From a virus, in the IMG/VR virus record IMGVR_UViG_3300032293_000933, positions 35,166 to 99,165 of that record: a stretch of DNA of 64,000 bases. One strand, 5' to 3'. A program made the position numbers and the translations under genes. Below the pieces are notes generated by a model. The model did no database searches, was not told where the DNA came from, and saw nothing but the letters and a program-made list of their open reading frames with translations. Positions 25,318 through 32,815 of this stretch are shown here, one piece after another. Each line of letters starts with the position of its first letter. Within the stretch, counting starts at the first letter, position 1.

Positions 25318-27684
25318 ATGACATTTTCACATTCTGCTGCTTTAGATGTACCTTACAACTTTCTTAAAGATCCACTTGTAAAATATTGGTGGGAAGGTAT
25401 TGTTGCGCCAAGAGAAACATGGAGCACTGATTCTCAAGAAAAAGGAATTACAAATCCTAAACAACTTGAAAATTGGGGAAAAAGAGTAAAAGTCAGGATA
25501 CAAAATGTTCATCCAGCTGATAAAAAACTTCTCCCAGATGATCAACTTCCATGGGCAGAGGTTAGAATGGGGTCTGCTGGAAGTGGTCATCAAGGAGCTG
25601 GTTTAATTGGTGGAATAACTCAGGGGTCTAGAGTTTATGGTATTTGGGGAGATATTTCAAAATTAAATAATCCTATAATTTTAGGTACTTTAGGGAATAA
25701 CGAAGAAGTTCCTATTAAAAGAACTCAAGGTCAGAATGGATTTGAATCTTATAGTGGGTATGGAGAAAAAGATATTGTAGCAGCTTTTAATGTTCCATTA
25801 GTAAAAGGTCTTCCACTAGAAACAACATTTAATGCAAACCTTTGGGGAATAAGCGATAAATCTGTTGTTCAAGAATATACTTTTGGTGTTGCATCCCCTA
25901 CAGACTGTGAAAAAATTCCATTAACTGGAATTATGAAGTCTATGCAGGAGTTGATTCAAAAGATTGAAAAGGCTCAAAAACAATTATCAGAGTGGGAATC
26001 TTCTGCTCAAGGATGGATTTCTGATAAGCAAAAATGGATTCAGGAAAAAACTCAAAAAGCACAAGAGTTTATTGCTGAAGGTTTAAAATGGGTATTTAAA
26101 GAAATCCGTAAATTTGTCGAAGAGAAAATTAATAAAGAAACTAAAAAATTATATGAGAATATAAATCCACCCGATAGAGACAAAGCCAAAAAAGGGCATG
26201 ATGCCCTCATGGAGTTGATTACTTGTCTATTTAATAAATTGATTTCAAATCTTTTTAAGATGATTGGTAATTTTCTTAATCAAATCTTTAATCGTTATAT
26301 CAATGTTCCTGCTTGTGCTGTTCAAAATTTTGTTGCCGACTTATTAGGAAATACAATTGGAAGAATCGCAGGTGCTGTTGATTCTATTATTAGTTCTGTA
26401 TCTGGTTTAATTGGAGGAGCATTCAGTATTGCTAATTCAATTTTAAATCTTTTAAAAGCATTGGCTGGATTTTTTGCTTGTGAAGAAGAACAGGAGTGTC
26501 CAGAAACAAAAGAATGGAATATTTTTGAAGGTGGGAAACCAGCAGCAATTTTTGATATTAATTCCATTATTAATTCTGCTCAAGGAATAGCATCTCAAGT
26601 TAGTGGATTGGTTGGTAGTGCGACTGGTGTAGTTGATACTATTGCAGCAGCAGTTGATTTTAGTGGATTAATTAATAGTGCAATTAGTGCAACAAGTGGG
26701 TGTAATGTTGGTCCTGTTTTTTGTGGTCCTCCAACTGTTACTTTTTGGGGTGGTGGTGGAAGTGGTGCAAGAGGAAATGCAATCCTAAGTGCAACAGGAG
26801 ACATTTTAGGAGTTGATATTATTGCTGGGGGATCTGGTTATACTAAAGCTCCTTTTATAGACATTAGTGATAATTGTGGTAAAGGTTCTGGGGCGTATGC
26901 AACTCCAATTATTTCACCAGATGGAGGAACAGATCCAAATACGGGACAACCAACTTATCAAGTTGTTAATGTTGCTGTTCCTAGTCCTGGAGCAGATTAT
27001 CCAACAAGACCTAATGGAGATTTGGGTGGTGATGGTAGGGTTTGGGCACCAGCTGAAAATACTGTGATTAGGACTCCCGATGGAAGATGGGAACAATATC
27101 CACCAGGAACAGAAATTCCTCAAAGAGAAGGTGATGTTGTAATTAGACCAGAAGATAAGCAAATATTGGAAGGTGTAGCACCTGTGATTGGACTTACTCC
27201 TCCTGGATTTGGTGGTGATAATCAAAATGATGCTGGGTTGCCCCCAGAAAATCAAATTGGAAATGCTACTGGAATCACAGCAATACCTGGAACAGGTACT
27301 AATGGTGCAACAGAACTTGATGCATTCCCAGTAATTAATATTGGAAGTTATCCAGCAATCTTGTATATTTGTGATTTGGTTATTGAAAATGCTGGAATTA
27401 ACTATTCTTCAGGAGATAAAGTTGTTATTGAACCAAATTCTGGTGCAGAAATTGAAGCTACATTTGGACCATTTGGTGTTTTAACCTCTTTGAGAATTAT
27501 TAATTCTGGAAATGGATTTGTAGAAAGACCAGAGATTTACATTAAATCTGAGACAGGATATAATGCTGTTATTACACCAGTTTTTTGTGTAAGAAGAATT
27601 GGGGATGACACCGAAGGGACATTAACAGATGAGCAAAAGTTTAAAGTTATCAGAATTGTCGATTGTGTAGGAAGAGTTGATTAA
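25318..27684 (+). CDS. gp5: gp5-like baseplate hub/spike protein without lysozyme
   Basis: A 788-residue protein. Residues 1-170 match the gp5/VgrG OB-fold (KRVKVRIQNVHPADK, LPWAEVRMGSAGSGHQG, GDISKLNNPIILGTLGN). Then comes a coiled coil (about 205-280), a hydrophobic Ala/Gly/Ile region (about 330-390 and 420-460), and glycine-rich GGSGYT and NSGNGF repeats to the end. No lysozyme motif of T4 gp5 is visible, and the C-terminal beta-helix appears in the next gene. It would sit on the gp27 trimer at the tip of the tail. Confidence 0.75.
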   Translation: MTFSHSAALDVPYNFLKDPLVKYWWEGIVAPRETWSTDSQEKGITNPKQLENWGKRVKVRIQNVHPADKKLLPDDQLPWAEVRMGSAGSGHQGAGLIGGITQGSRVYGIWGDISKLNNPIILGTLGNNEEVPIKRTQGQNGFESYSGYGEKDIVAAFNVPLVKGLPLETTFNANLWGISDKSVVQEYTFGVASPTDCEKIPLTGIMKSMQELIQKIEKAQKQLSEWESSAQGWISDKQKWIQEKTQKAQEFIAEGLKWVFKEIRKFVEEKINKETKKLYENINPPDRDKAKKGHDALMELITCLFNKLISNLFKMIGNFLNQIFNRYINVPACAVQNFVADLLGNTIGRIAGAVDSIISSVSGLIGGAFSIANSILNLLKALAGFFACEEEQECPETKEWNIFEGGKPAAIFDINSIINSAQGIASQVSGLVGSATGVVDTIAAAVDFSGLINSAISATSGCNVGPVFCGPPTVTFWGGGGSGARGNAILSATGDILGVDIIAGGSGYTKAPFIDISDNCGKGSGAYATPIISPDGGTDPNTGQPTYQVVNVAVPSPGADYPTRPNGDLGGDGRVWAPAENTVIRTPDGRWEQYPPGTEIPQREGDVVIRPEDKQILEGVAPVIGLTPPGFGGDNQNDAGLPPENQIGNATGITAIPGTGTNGATELDAFPVINIGSYPAILYICDLVIENAGINYSSGDKVVIEPNSGAEIEATFGPFGVLTSLRIINSGNGFVERPEIYIKSETGYNAVITPVFCVRRIGDDTEGTLTDEQKFKVIRIVDCVGRVD

Positions 27685-28271
27685 TGGGAAAACCACAACT
27701 TCATAACCCAATAGAATTGGGAAGCAATTACGGGCATTTAAAACTAGGTCATATTAATATGAATAACACCTATGCTGGTGTTATGTTGAGAAATGGTCAT
27801 CCTGGACAACCATCAGAACATTATATGATGTTTATGTCTTCTGGAAAAATGACGGGATCTACGATTAATCGTTGTCCTGGTGTTTATCAAATTATGTGTG
27901 GTGAAAAACCAGTAGATAATACTTCTTTTATTTTAAGAGCTTCTGATGGTGATATTGTTATTGCTGCTCCTTTAGGCAGAATTAGGTTTGAAGCTAAAAA
28001 TATTGATATGATTGCTAATGGTAGTGGCAATAAAAGTGGATATATTAATATTGAATCAAATGAAAAAATTAATATTAGATCAAAAAATATAGAAGTAAAT
28101 GGAGATTCTGTAGCAAAATTCCTTTCTTCTGGCGTAATGGAAATAGTTGGTAATGGAACACTAAACTTTTATGGTGGATTGATTGATTGTGCAGATTCTT
28201 GTACAACATTGAAAAAATCTAAAGGTATATCTGATTTTGAGGAACAACAAAAAGGTGGAGGATTTATTTAA
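27684..28271 (+). CDS. spike-like beta-helix protein
   Basis: A 195-residue protein overlapping gp5 by one base. Residues 95-165 repeat short valine/isoleucine strands (DGDIVIAAPLGRIRFEAKNI, GYINIESNEKINIRSKNIEV) with the spacing of the gp5C/VgrG triple-stranded beta-helix. It therefore looks like the needle part of gp5 made as a separate polypeptide. The C-terminus is glycine-rich (QKGGGFI), possibly the seat of a tip protein. Confidence 0.6.
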   Translation: MGKPQLHNPIELGSNYGHLKLGHINMNNTYAGVMLRNGHPGQPSEHYMMFMSSGKMTGSTINRCPGVYQIMCGEKPVDNTSFILRASDGDIVIAAPLGRIRFEAKNIDMIANGSGNKSGYINIESNEKINIRSKNIEVNGDSVAKFLSSGVMEIVGNGTLNFYGGLIDCADSCTTLKKSKGISDFEEQQKGGGFI

Positions 28272-29041
28272 TGAAAGTACCTGATTTAGAAGTTAAAAAA
28301 ACATTATATGTTGGTGTAGGAGATCCTTCCCTTGTTTTGGGTAAAGGACCGCTTCAAATTAGAGGTGGTTCATTTATGGAAGGTCCTTCTGTTTTTGGCG
28401 CAATTCCATCATTCCTTACTGCTACAGTAATGATTGGAAAATGCAATAATTCTGATTTGTTTAAACCACCATTAATACCTGGGGCATTGTGTACAGGAAT
28501 TAATAATCCATATTCTCTTGCTGTTACTGGATCAACTGCATTTTTAGGCGTTGTTGATACAAACGCTAATGTAAATGTTGGTGGCAATTTAATTACTCAA
28601 GGTGAGGTTATGTCTCGTTGTGGTGGACATATTCTTTCCGCTAAAAAGAATTTTGATATCCCTCATCCTACAAAAGATGGATGGAGACTTCGCCACACTT
28701 GCCCAGAAGGCCCATCTAATGATGTATACATAAGAGGTAAATTAAAGAATTTAAATATAATTGATCTTCCAGATTATTGGAGAGAATTGGTAGATGTTGA
28801 TTCAATTACAGTTTCTATTACTCCAGTTGGATCTCATCAAAGTATTATTGTTCAGAAGATAGAAGATAATAAAATATATCTTCACGCTGCAAAACCAATT
28901 GATTGTCATTATCATGTTTTTGGTGAACGCAAAGATGGTGAGAGATTGATACCAGAATATCAAGGTCAAACTCCTGCAGATTATCCTGGTAATAATGATG
29001 AGTATTCTGTATCTGGATATCACTATGATACGAAGAGGTAA
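28271..29041 (+). CDS. virion protein with C-terminal repeated domain, copy 1
   Basis: A 256-residue protein. The N-terminal half is beta-rich; the C-terminal half has SAKKNFDIPHPTKDGWRLRH, CPEGPSNDVYIRGKL, DLPDYWRELVD and FGERKDGERLIPEYQG. The next gene carries the same domain. I recall this HPTK...RLRxxCxEGP domain from cyanophage and other marine-phage tail and fiber proteins. It begins one base before the preceding stop. Probably baseplate- or fiber-associated. Confidence 0.65.
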   Translation: MKVPDLEVKKTLYVGVGDPSLVLGKGPLQIRGGSFMEGPSVFGAIPSFLTATVMIGKCNNSDLFKPPLIPGALCTGINNPYSLAVTGSTAFLGVVDTNANVNVGGNLITQGEVMSRCGGHILSAKKNFDIPHPTKDGWRLRHTCPEGPSNDVYIRGKLKNLNIIDLPDYWRELVDVDSITVSITPVGSHQSIIVQKIEDNKIYLHAAKPIDCHYHVFGERKDGERLIPEYQGQTPADYPGNNDEYSVSGYHYDTKR

Positions 29042-29043
29042 TT

Positions 29044-29697
29044 ATGGCAGATGAAAAGTTTATTTTAAAGAATACGAATAAATCAAATTGTAAAGACGAG
29101 GGTATTACAGGACCATTTTCTTCAAAATATGATTATATTTTGAAGTCAACAACTGGTGACCCAGATTATCCAGTAGAAGCATGTACCCCTTGGATACATT
29201 ATAATGTTAAAGTTGGTAACCTAAAAGCAGATGCTCTTGTTCAGGGACAAGACGTTAAAACAGCATCTGTCGGGTCTTTAAATGCAAAAGCTGCTGTTTG
29301 GGATGCTAAGAAATCTTTTGATATTCAACATCCAACTAAACAAGACCATCGTCTCAGATATATTTGTCTTGAAGGACCTACTGCAGATGTATATTTAAAA
29401 GGTAAACTTGTCAATGAGTCTTACATCAAATTGCCAGATTATTGGAAAGATTTTGTTGATATGGAAACTTTAGTTATCAATTTAACTCCTAATGGACACT
29501 GGCAAGAATTGTTTGTTGATAGGATTGAATGGGGAGATAGAATATACGTTAAGAATAATGCAGGAACTGCTATTAATTGTGATTATGTTGTTTTTGGTGA
29601 ACGGATTGACACCACCAAAAATATTTCTGAGTATCAGGGCTTGACACCAGCAGACTATCCAGGCGATAATAGAGAGTACAATATTAACGGTAAGTAA
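29044..29697 (+). CDS. virion protein with C-terminal repeated domain, copy 2
   Basis: A 217-residue paralogue of the previous protein. The shared C-terminal domain starts at KSFDIQHPTKQDHRLRYICL and contains LEGPTADVYLKGKL, KLPDYWKDFVD and EYQGLTPADYPGDN. The N-terminal 90 residues differ. The pair most likely arose by tandem duplication, giving two attachment proteins with different N-terminal docking parts. Confidence 0.65.
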   Translation: MADEKFILKNTNKSNCKDEGITGPFSSKYDYILKSTTGDPDYPVEACTPWIHYNVKVGNLKADALVQGQDVKTASVGSLNAKAAVWDAKKSFDIQHPTKQDHRLRYICLEGPTADVYLKGKLVNESYIKLPDYWKDFVDMETLVINLTPNGHWQELFVDRIEWGDRIYVKNNAGTAINCDYVVFGERIDTTKNISEYQGLTPADYPGDNREYNINGK

Positions 29698-30371
29698 TGC
29701 ACCGAGTACATGAAGCATTCCCCTTGATTGTTTATCAGGGAATGGTGGAGTCTCAAGATAAAATTAAGATTTACTTGGAAGAACTTCGTGATTATTGGTT
29801 TGATGGATATCAAAATGAAAGTCCAGAGTATTCTGGTAGGATTTTTGCACACCAAAATGAGATTTATCGTCCATTTTTTGAAGAACTTCGCAGTCATGTA
29901 GATAATTATTTTGGATATCTTAATGTGGACTATTCAAAACTTGATTATCATATCATCAAGTCTTGGGTTGGATACCATAAAGATGATGATACACCATCAA
30001 TTAAACCCCATAATCATAATGCATCAGATTTGAGTTTTGTTTATTATGTTAAAACTGATGAGACTTCTGATAAATTTTGCGTAGCACAAGAAAAAAATCC
30101 TAATGAATGTGTTGGTGATATGTTCACTGAGGCACTACAAAAGAATTTAATCACTGGATATAATCGTTATAATTGTAATGTTTATAGTATTACCCCTATC
30201 GAGGGTAGTGTAGTAATTTTTCCAAGTAAAATTGGGCACTTTACTCAAAAGTTTACTGAGAGAAAGGGTGAACGTCTTGTGATTCCTGGTGATATTCGTG
30301 TTACTTTAAAACCACAAAATCCAGATTACCATCAGGGTTCTACACATCCTTCTCAATGGTTACAACTTTGA
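29697..30371 (+). CDS. 2OG-Fe(II) oxygenase-like protein
   Basis: A 224-residue protein. IKPHNHNASDLSFVYYV near residue 102 gives the proposed first iron ligands, VVIFPSKIGHFTQK near 180 the distal His, and R in LVIPGDIRVTL the 2-oxoglutarate site. The pattern resembles the family of putative 2OG-Fe(II) oxygenases with an HNH-A/P-S-x-S-xVYYV core. It overlaps the previous stop by one base and the convergent gene by 32 bases. Substrate unknown; it is one of at least seven such genes here. Confidence 0.7.
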   Translation: MHRVHEAFPLIVYQGMVESQDKIKIYLEELRDYWFDGYQNESPEYSGRIFAHQNEIYRPFFEELRSHVDNYFGYLNVDYSKLDYHIIKSWVGYHKDDDTPSIKPHNHNASDLSFVYYVKTDETSDKFCVAQEKNPNECVGDMFTEALQKNLITGYNRYNCNVYSITPIEGSVVIFPSKIGHFTQKFTERKGERLVIPGDIRVTLKPQNPDYHQGSTHPSQWLQL

Positions 30372-31080
30372 GAGGGTCGTGTTTTTTATAAATGTTCTGG
30401 ACCTCAGACATCCAAGGTTCATCTCTCATCTTCCAATCCATATCATAATCTAATGTGATATGTTCAGAACCAATATACCTATCGATGTATGATTTGATTA
30501 GGGTTTCTCCCAAGGAGACATCACCCCAATCATTATCATGCATCTCTTTTGTTTTTTCATACAATTTAAGATATTTTTTCATCCAATATCCATTTCCATG
30601 TGCAAAGTAATCCACATATGAATCTTCTGGATTGCATGGACCTGGATGAACCTTCCACACAGGCAAAACCAAGTCTTTATTTGTTTGAAGGTGAAAGTTT
30701 TTTATAGAGAAGTCTGCTCTGCATTTAATTACAATATTATATTCTCTAGGATCAAATATTCGTAATCCCAGATAATTTGTATACCATTGTCTTAATATTC
30801 TATATGACCATTCTCTTCCATTTATCTCTAATCCATTTGATTTGAATTTAAATTCTGGAAGAGTTTCTTTATCTCTAAACAAATAATTTTTTGGATTATA
30901 TTTCTTTATTATGTCATCTACATCTATCTGAACTATATCAGAACCCATGTAAAGTTCAGAATAACTGTAAGAACTGATGTATACATCAGTTGAATATTTG
31001 TCAATAATATTGGTTTTTATGTTTTGGAAGTGGTTCTCCCAATTCCTCATATATCCAGTTAATAATAGAGCAACTTTCAC
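30340..31080 (-). CDS. glycosyltransferase-like protein
   Basis: A 246-residue protein on the minus strand between plus-strand virion genes. The opening MKVALLLTGYMRNWENHFQN, then TDVYISSYSYSE and EYNIVIKCRADFSI, resembles phage and bacterial proteins annotated as glycosyltransferase-like, in which RxD stands near the nucleotide-sugar site. Its end overlaps the convergent oxygenase by 32 bases. It may be a late acquisition. Lack of a clear DxD motif keeps the confidence low. Confidence 0.5.
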   Translation of the reverse strand: MKVALLLTGYMRNWENHFQNIKTNIIDKYSTDVYISSYSYSELYMGSDIVQIDVDDIIKKYNPKNYLFRDKETLPEFKFKSNGLEINGREWSYRILRQWYTNYLGLRIFDPREYNIVIKCRADFSIKNFHLQTNKDLVLPVWKVHPGPCNPEDSYVDYFAHGNGYWMKKYLKLYEKTKEMHDNDWGDVSLGETLIKSYIDRYIGSEHITLDYDMDWKMRDEPWMSEVQNIYKKHDPLKVVTIEKDV

Positions 31081-31088
31081 AATAAATA
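31081..31088 (+). promoter_or_regulatory. T4-type late promoter box
   Basis: AATAAATA lies right at the start of the antisense gene and 22 bases before the ATG at 31111. Confidence 0.5.
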
Positions 31089-31110
31089 TAGAAAATACAT
31101 ATAATGATTT

Positions 31111-31863
31111 ATGGGAATTGTTGTAACTAAATTACAAGAAGATAAGGAAACTCTTTTAAGGCAAAATCAAATATTGCCACAAAGAATTTCTATTGCCTCT
31201 TCTTTAAGAGATGCTTTTAATGGACCATCTGCAAATGCTGCTCAGCAAAGTTTAAATACTGTAAATGCTGCAAATGCAATTAAAGTCCAAATTGTTGCTA
31301 TTGGTGGGAATACTGGTTTATTAACGACAAGATATGGTTCTAGTACGGCAAATATTAGCTCTCAATATGGAAGTGTTGTATCTGGAGTAGGAACTGCTAC
31401 TGCTTCATCTTTAGGTATTGTTGGATTGGGGTCTGTAATTATTGCATATGGGACAATTACAGCAGATGTTCTTAAATCTTATGATTACCCAAAAATTTCT
31501 GGAGGAAATTATGGGTCCGACTATCCATTTAATGGAGAGGGATATGTCACTGTTACATCTTCTAATGTTGGACTTGGTGTAAGCACAAGACTATTTCAAA
31601 ATGGTGGATCTGAGTTAGGAAAGGTGTTTGATATTATTGGTCCTGCAGTAGATGTAAGTTCTCTTATATCTCAATATAATTCTGGAATTGGTACAGTGTC
31701 TTCTCAGAATAGTATTGCTACAGCAACACAAAAGATAAAAGGAGAATATGAATTGCAAGTTTGGGGTCTTAACAGGCAACTGCAAGAAAATATTGAAAGA
31801 TTAACCGAACTCAATGAGGCTCTTGGTTATGCCAATGATCCAGCATACGGTGGACCTTGGTAG
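31111..31863 (+). CDS. putative virion protein, unknown
   Basis: A 250-residue protein with Gly/Ser/Thr-rich, beta-prone composition (VSGVGTATASSLGIVGLGSV) flanked by helical ends. The C-terminus is a helix (LNRQLQENIERLTELNEAL). A late-promoter box precedes it and it follows the baseplate block, so a structural role is likely. It ends in TAG fused to a run of ten Gs. Confidence 0.6.
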   Translation: MGIVVTKLQEDKETLLRQNQILPQRISIASSLRDAFNGPSANAAQQSLNTVNAANAIKVQIVAIGGNTGLLTTRYGSSTANISSQYGSVVSGVGTATASSLGIVGLGSVIIAYGTITADVLKSYDYPKISGGNYGSDYPFNGEGYVTVTSSNVGLGVSTRLFQNGGSELGKVFDIIGPAVDVSSLISQYNSGIGTVSSQNSIATATQKIKGEYELQVWGLNRQLQENIERLTELNEALGYANDPAYGGPW

Positions 31864-31872
31864 GGGGGGGGG
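31863..31872 (+). repeat. poly-G tract of ten
   Basis: Ten consecutive Gs, starting with the last base of the TAG stop and ending right before a TTGACA -35 box. It is striking in AT-rich DNA. It could be a sequencing error or a slippage-prone spot. Confidence 0.9.
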
Positions 31873-31901
31873 TTGACACCTCAGAACCAATGCCCTATAA
31901 T
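31873..31901 (+). promoter_or_regulatory. consensus sigma70 promoter for the tRNA region
   Basis: TTGACA (31873-31878), 17 bases, TATAAT (31896-31901): both boxes are perfect. It lies about 60 bases before tRNA-Gly and could drive the whole tRNA and small-gene run to 32799. Confidence 0.88.
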
Positions 31902-31963
31902 ATAAGGGTAATCAGTTGAGGGGTCGCCCAAATCTCAGTTTAGATCTCTTAATGATTACATCT

Positions 31964-32034
31964 GCGAATGTGGTGTAGCGGTAACATCCCATCCTTCCAA
32001 GTTGGTGTCACGGGTTCGATCCCCGTCATTCGCT
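31964..32034 (+). tRNA. tRNA-Gly(UCC)
   Basis: A 71-base cloverleaf with acceptor GCGAATG/CATTCGC, T arm ACGGG-TTCGATC-CCCGT and anticodon loop CTTCCAA (anticodon TCC, reads GGA). The anticodon stem CCATC/GTTGG has one T-T mismatch. CCA is not encoded. Confidence 0.93.
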
Positions 32035-32068
32035 TCCCCTTAATTGGGGATTTACAAACTTAATACTT

Positions 32069-32272
32069 ATGAAAACAAAACCACTTTATATTGACCTATT
32101 TGAAATGCCTGTAAAGACAACTCCAGAGAATGTCAAGGAAGCAAACAAAGGTCTCTTCAATTGTACGATGACACTTCCTGCTGCAGCAAAACACTGTGGT
32201 ATGACCCAAAAAGAAATGAAAATGACTTTTAGGGAATATTTGAAGTATCATCCACCCACTTACAAGGTGTAA
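32069..32272 (+). CDS. conserved small cyanophage protein
   Basis: A 67-residue protein between tRNA-Gly and tRNA-Leu. NVKEANKGLFNCTMTLPAAA, KHCGMTQKEMKMTFREYLKY and PPTYKV match a helix-turn-helix-like short protein I recall in many cyanomyoviruses. The TLPAAAKHCGMTQKEMKMTF part reads like an HTH. It may bind DNA; the role is unknown. Confidence 0.7.
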   Translation: MKTKPLYIDLFEMPVKTTPENVKEANKGLFNCTMTLPAAAKHCGMTQKEMKMTFREYLKYHPPTYKV

Positions 32273-32280
32273 GTTCTTAT

Positions 32281-32363
32281 GGGAGCGTGGTGGAATCGGT
32301 AGACACACCAGACTTAAAATCTGTCGGGCATTGCCTGTGGGGGTTCAAGTCCCCCCGCTCCTA
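32281..32363 (+). tRNA. tRNA-Leu(UAA)
   Basis: An 83-base tRNA with a long variable arm (GTCGGGCATTGCCTGT region), acceptor GGGAGCG/CGCTCCT (G-T at the top), T arm GGGGG-TTCAAGT-CCCCC and anticodon loop CTTAAAA (TAA, reads TTA, the codon favoured in AT-rich DNA). No encoded CCA. Confidence 0.93.
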
Positions 32364-32365
32364 CT

Positions 32366-32407
32366 GGAAGGAATATTAAAGGGATTGAGTATAACTCTCC
32401 GCCTTCC
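32366..32407 (+). ncRNA. nested hairpin downstream of tRNA-Leu
   Basis: GGAAGG (32366-32371) can pair with CCTTCC (32402-32407), enclosing GGA-TT-GAGT-ATA-ACTC-TCC (32382-32400). No T-run follows, so it is more likely a processing or stability element than a terminator. Seen by eye only. Confidence 0.35.
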
Positions 32408-32438
32408 TTAAACTAAATATAAAGAAACGGTGTAGAGA

Positions 32439-32726
32439 ATGAAGCTTAGAATCACCAAAGCTTATTGCTGGCATTCTCCAGAAATAAATATAAAGAACGT
32501 TGTTATGATGTACTTTGTTAATTCTATACCGTTCACTTGGGATGATTTAACCGAAGAGGAAGAAGCAGACCCATCTACTATTATTGAAGCTAATAATAAC
32601 CTTACATATACTGCAGAAGATTTATTCAGAGCTTCTGCATACTTAATAATGGAAGAAGCACATCCGTGTTTTTTTGAAATGGATTTAGAAAATCCTGAGG
32701 TTTTAGCAGAACTGGATGATTATTAA
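32439..32726 (+). CDS. small acidic protein, unknown function
   Basis: A 95-residue protein between tRNA-Leu and tRNA-Thr, with the opening MKLRITKAYCWHSPEINIKN and an acidic C-terminal half (FEMDLENPEVLAELDDY). It has no recognised family. A TAAATATAAAG stretch about 20 bases upstream is a weak late-box candidate. The 3' end lies one base before tRNA-Thr, so it is probably on the same transcript. Confidence 0.6.
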   Translation: MKLRITKAYCWHSPEINIKNVVMMYFVNSIPFTWDDLTEEEEADPSTIIEANNNLTYTAEDLFRASAYLIMEEAHPCFFEMDLENPEVLAELDDY

Positions 32727-32727
32727 T

Positions 32728-32799
32728 GCCCTTGTAGCTCAGTGGTAGAGCAACGGTTTTGTAAACCGTTGGTCGCTGGTTCAAATCCAGTCGGGGGCT
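32728..32799 (+). tRNA. tRNA-Thr(UGU)
   Basis: A 72-base cloverleaf with acceptor GCCCTTG/CGGGGGC (two T-G pairs), D arm GCTC-AGTGGTA-GAGC, anticodon arm with loop TTTGTAA (TGT, reads ACA) on stem ACGGT/ACCGT, and T arm CTGG-TTCAAAT-CCAG. No encoded CCA. Confidence 0.94.
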
Positions 32800-32815
32800 T
32801 AGACTAAGAATAGAT

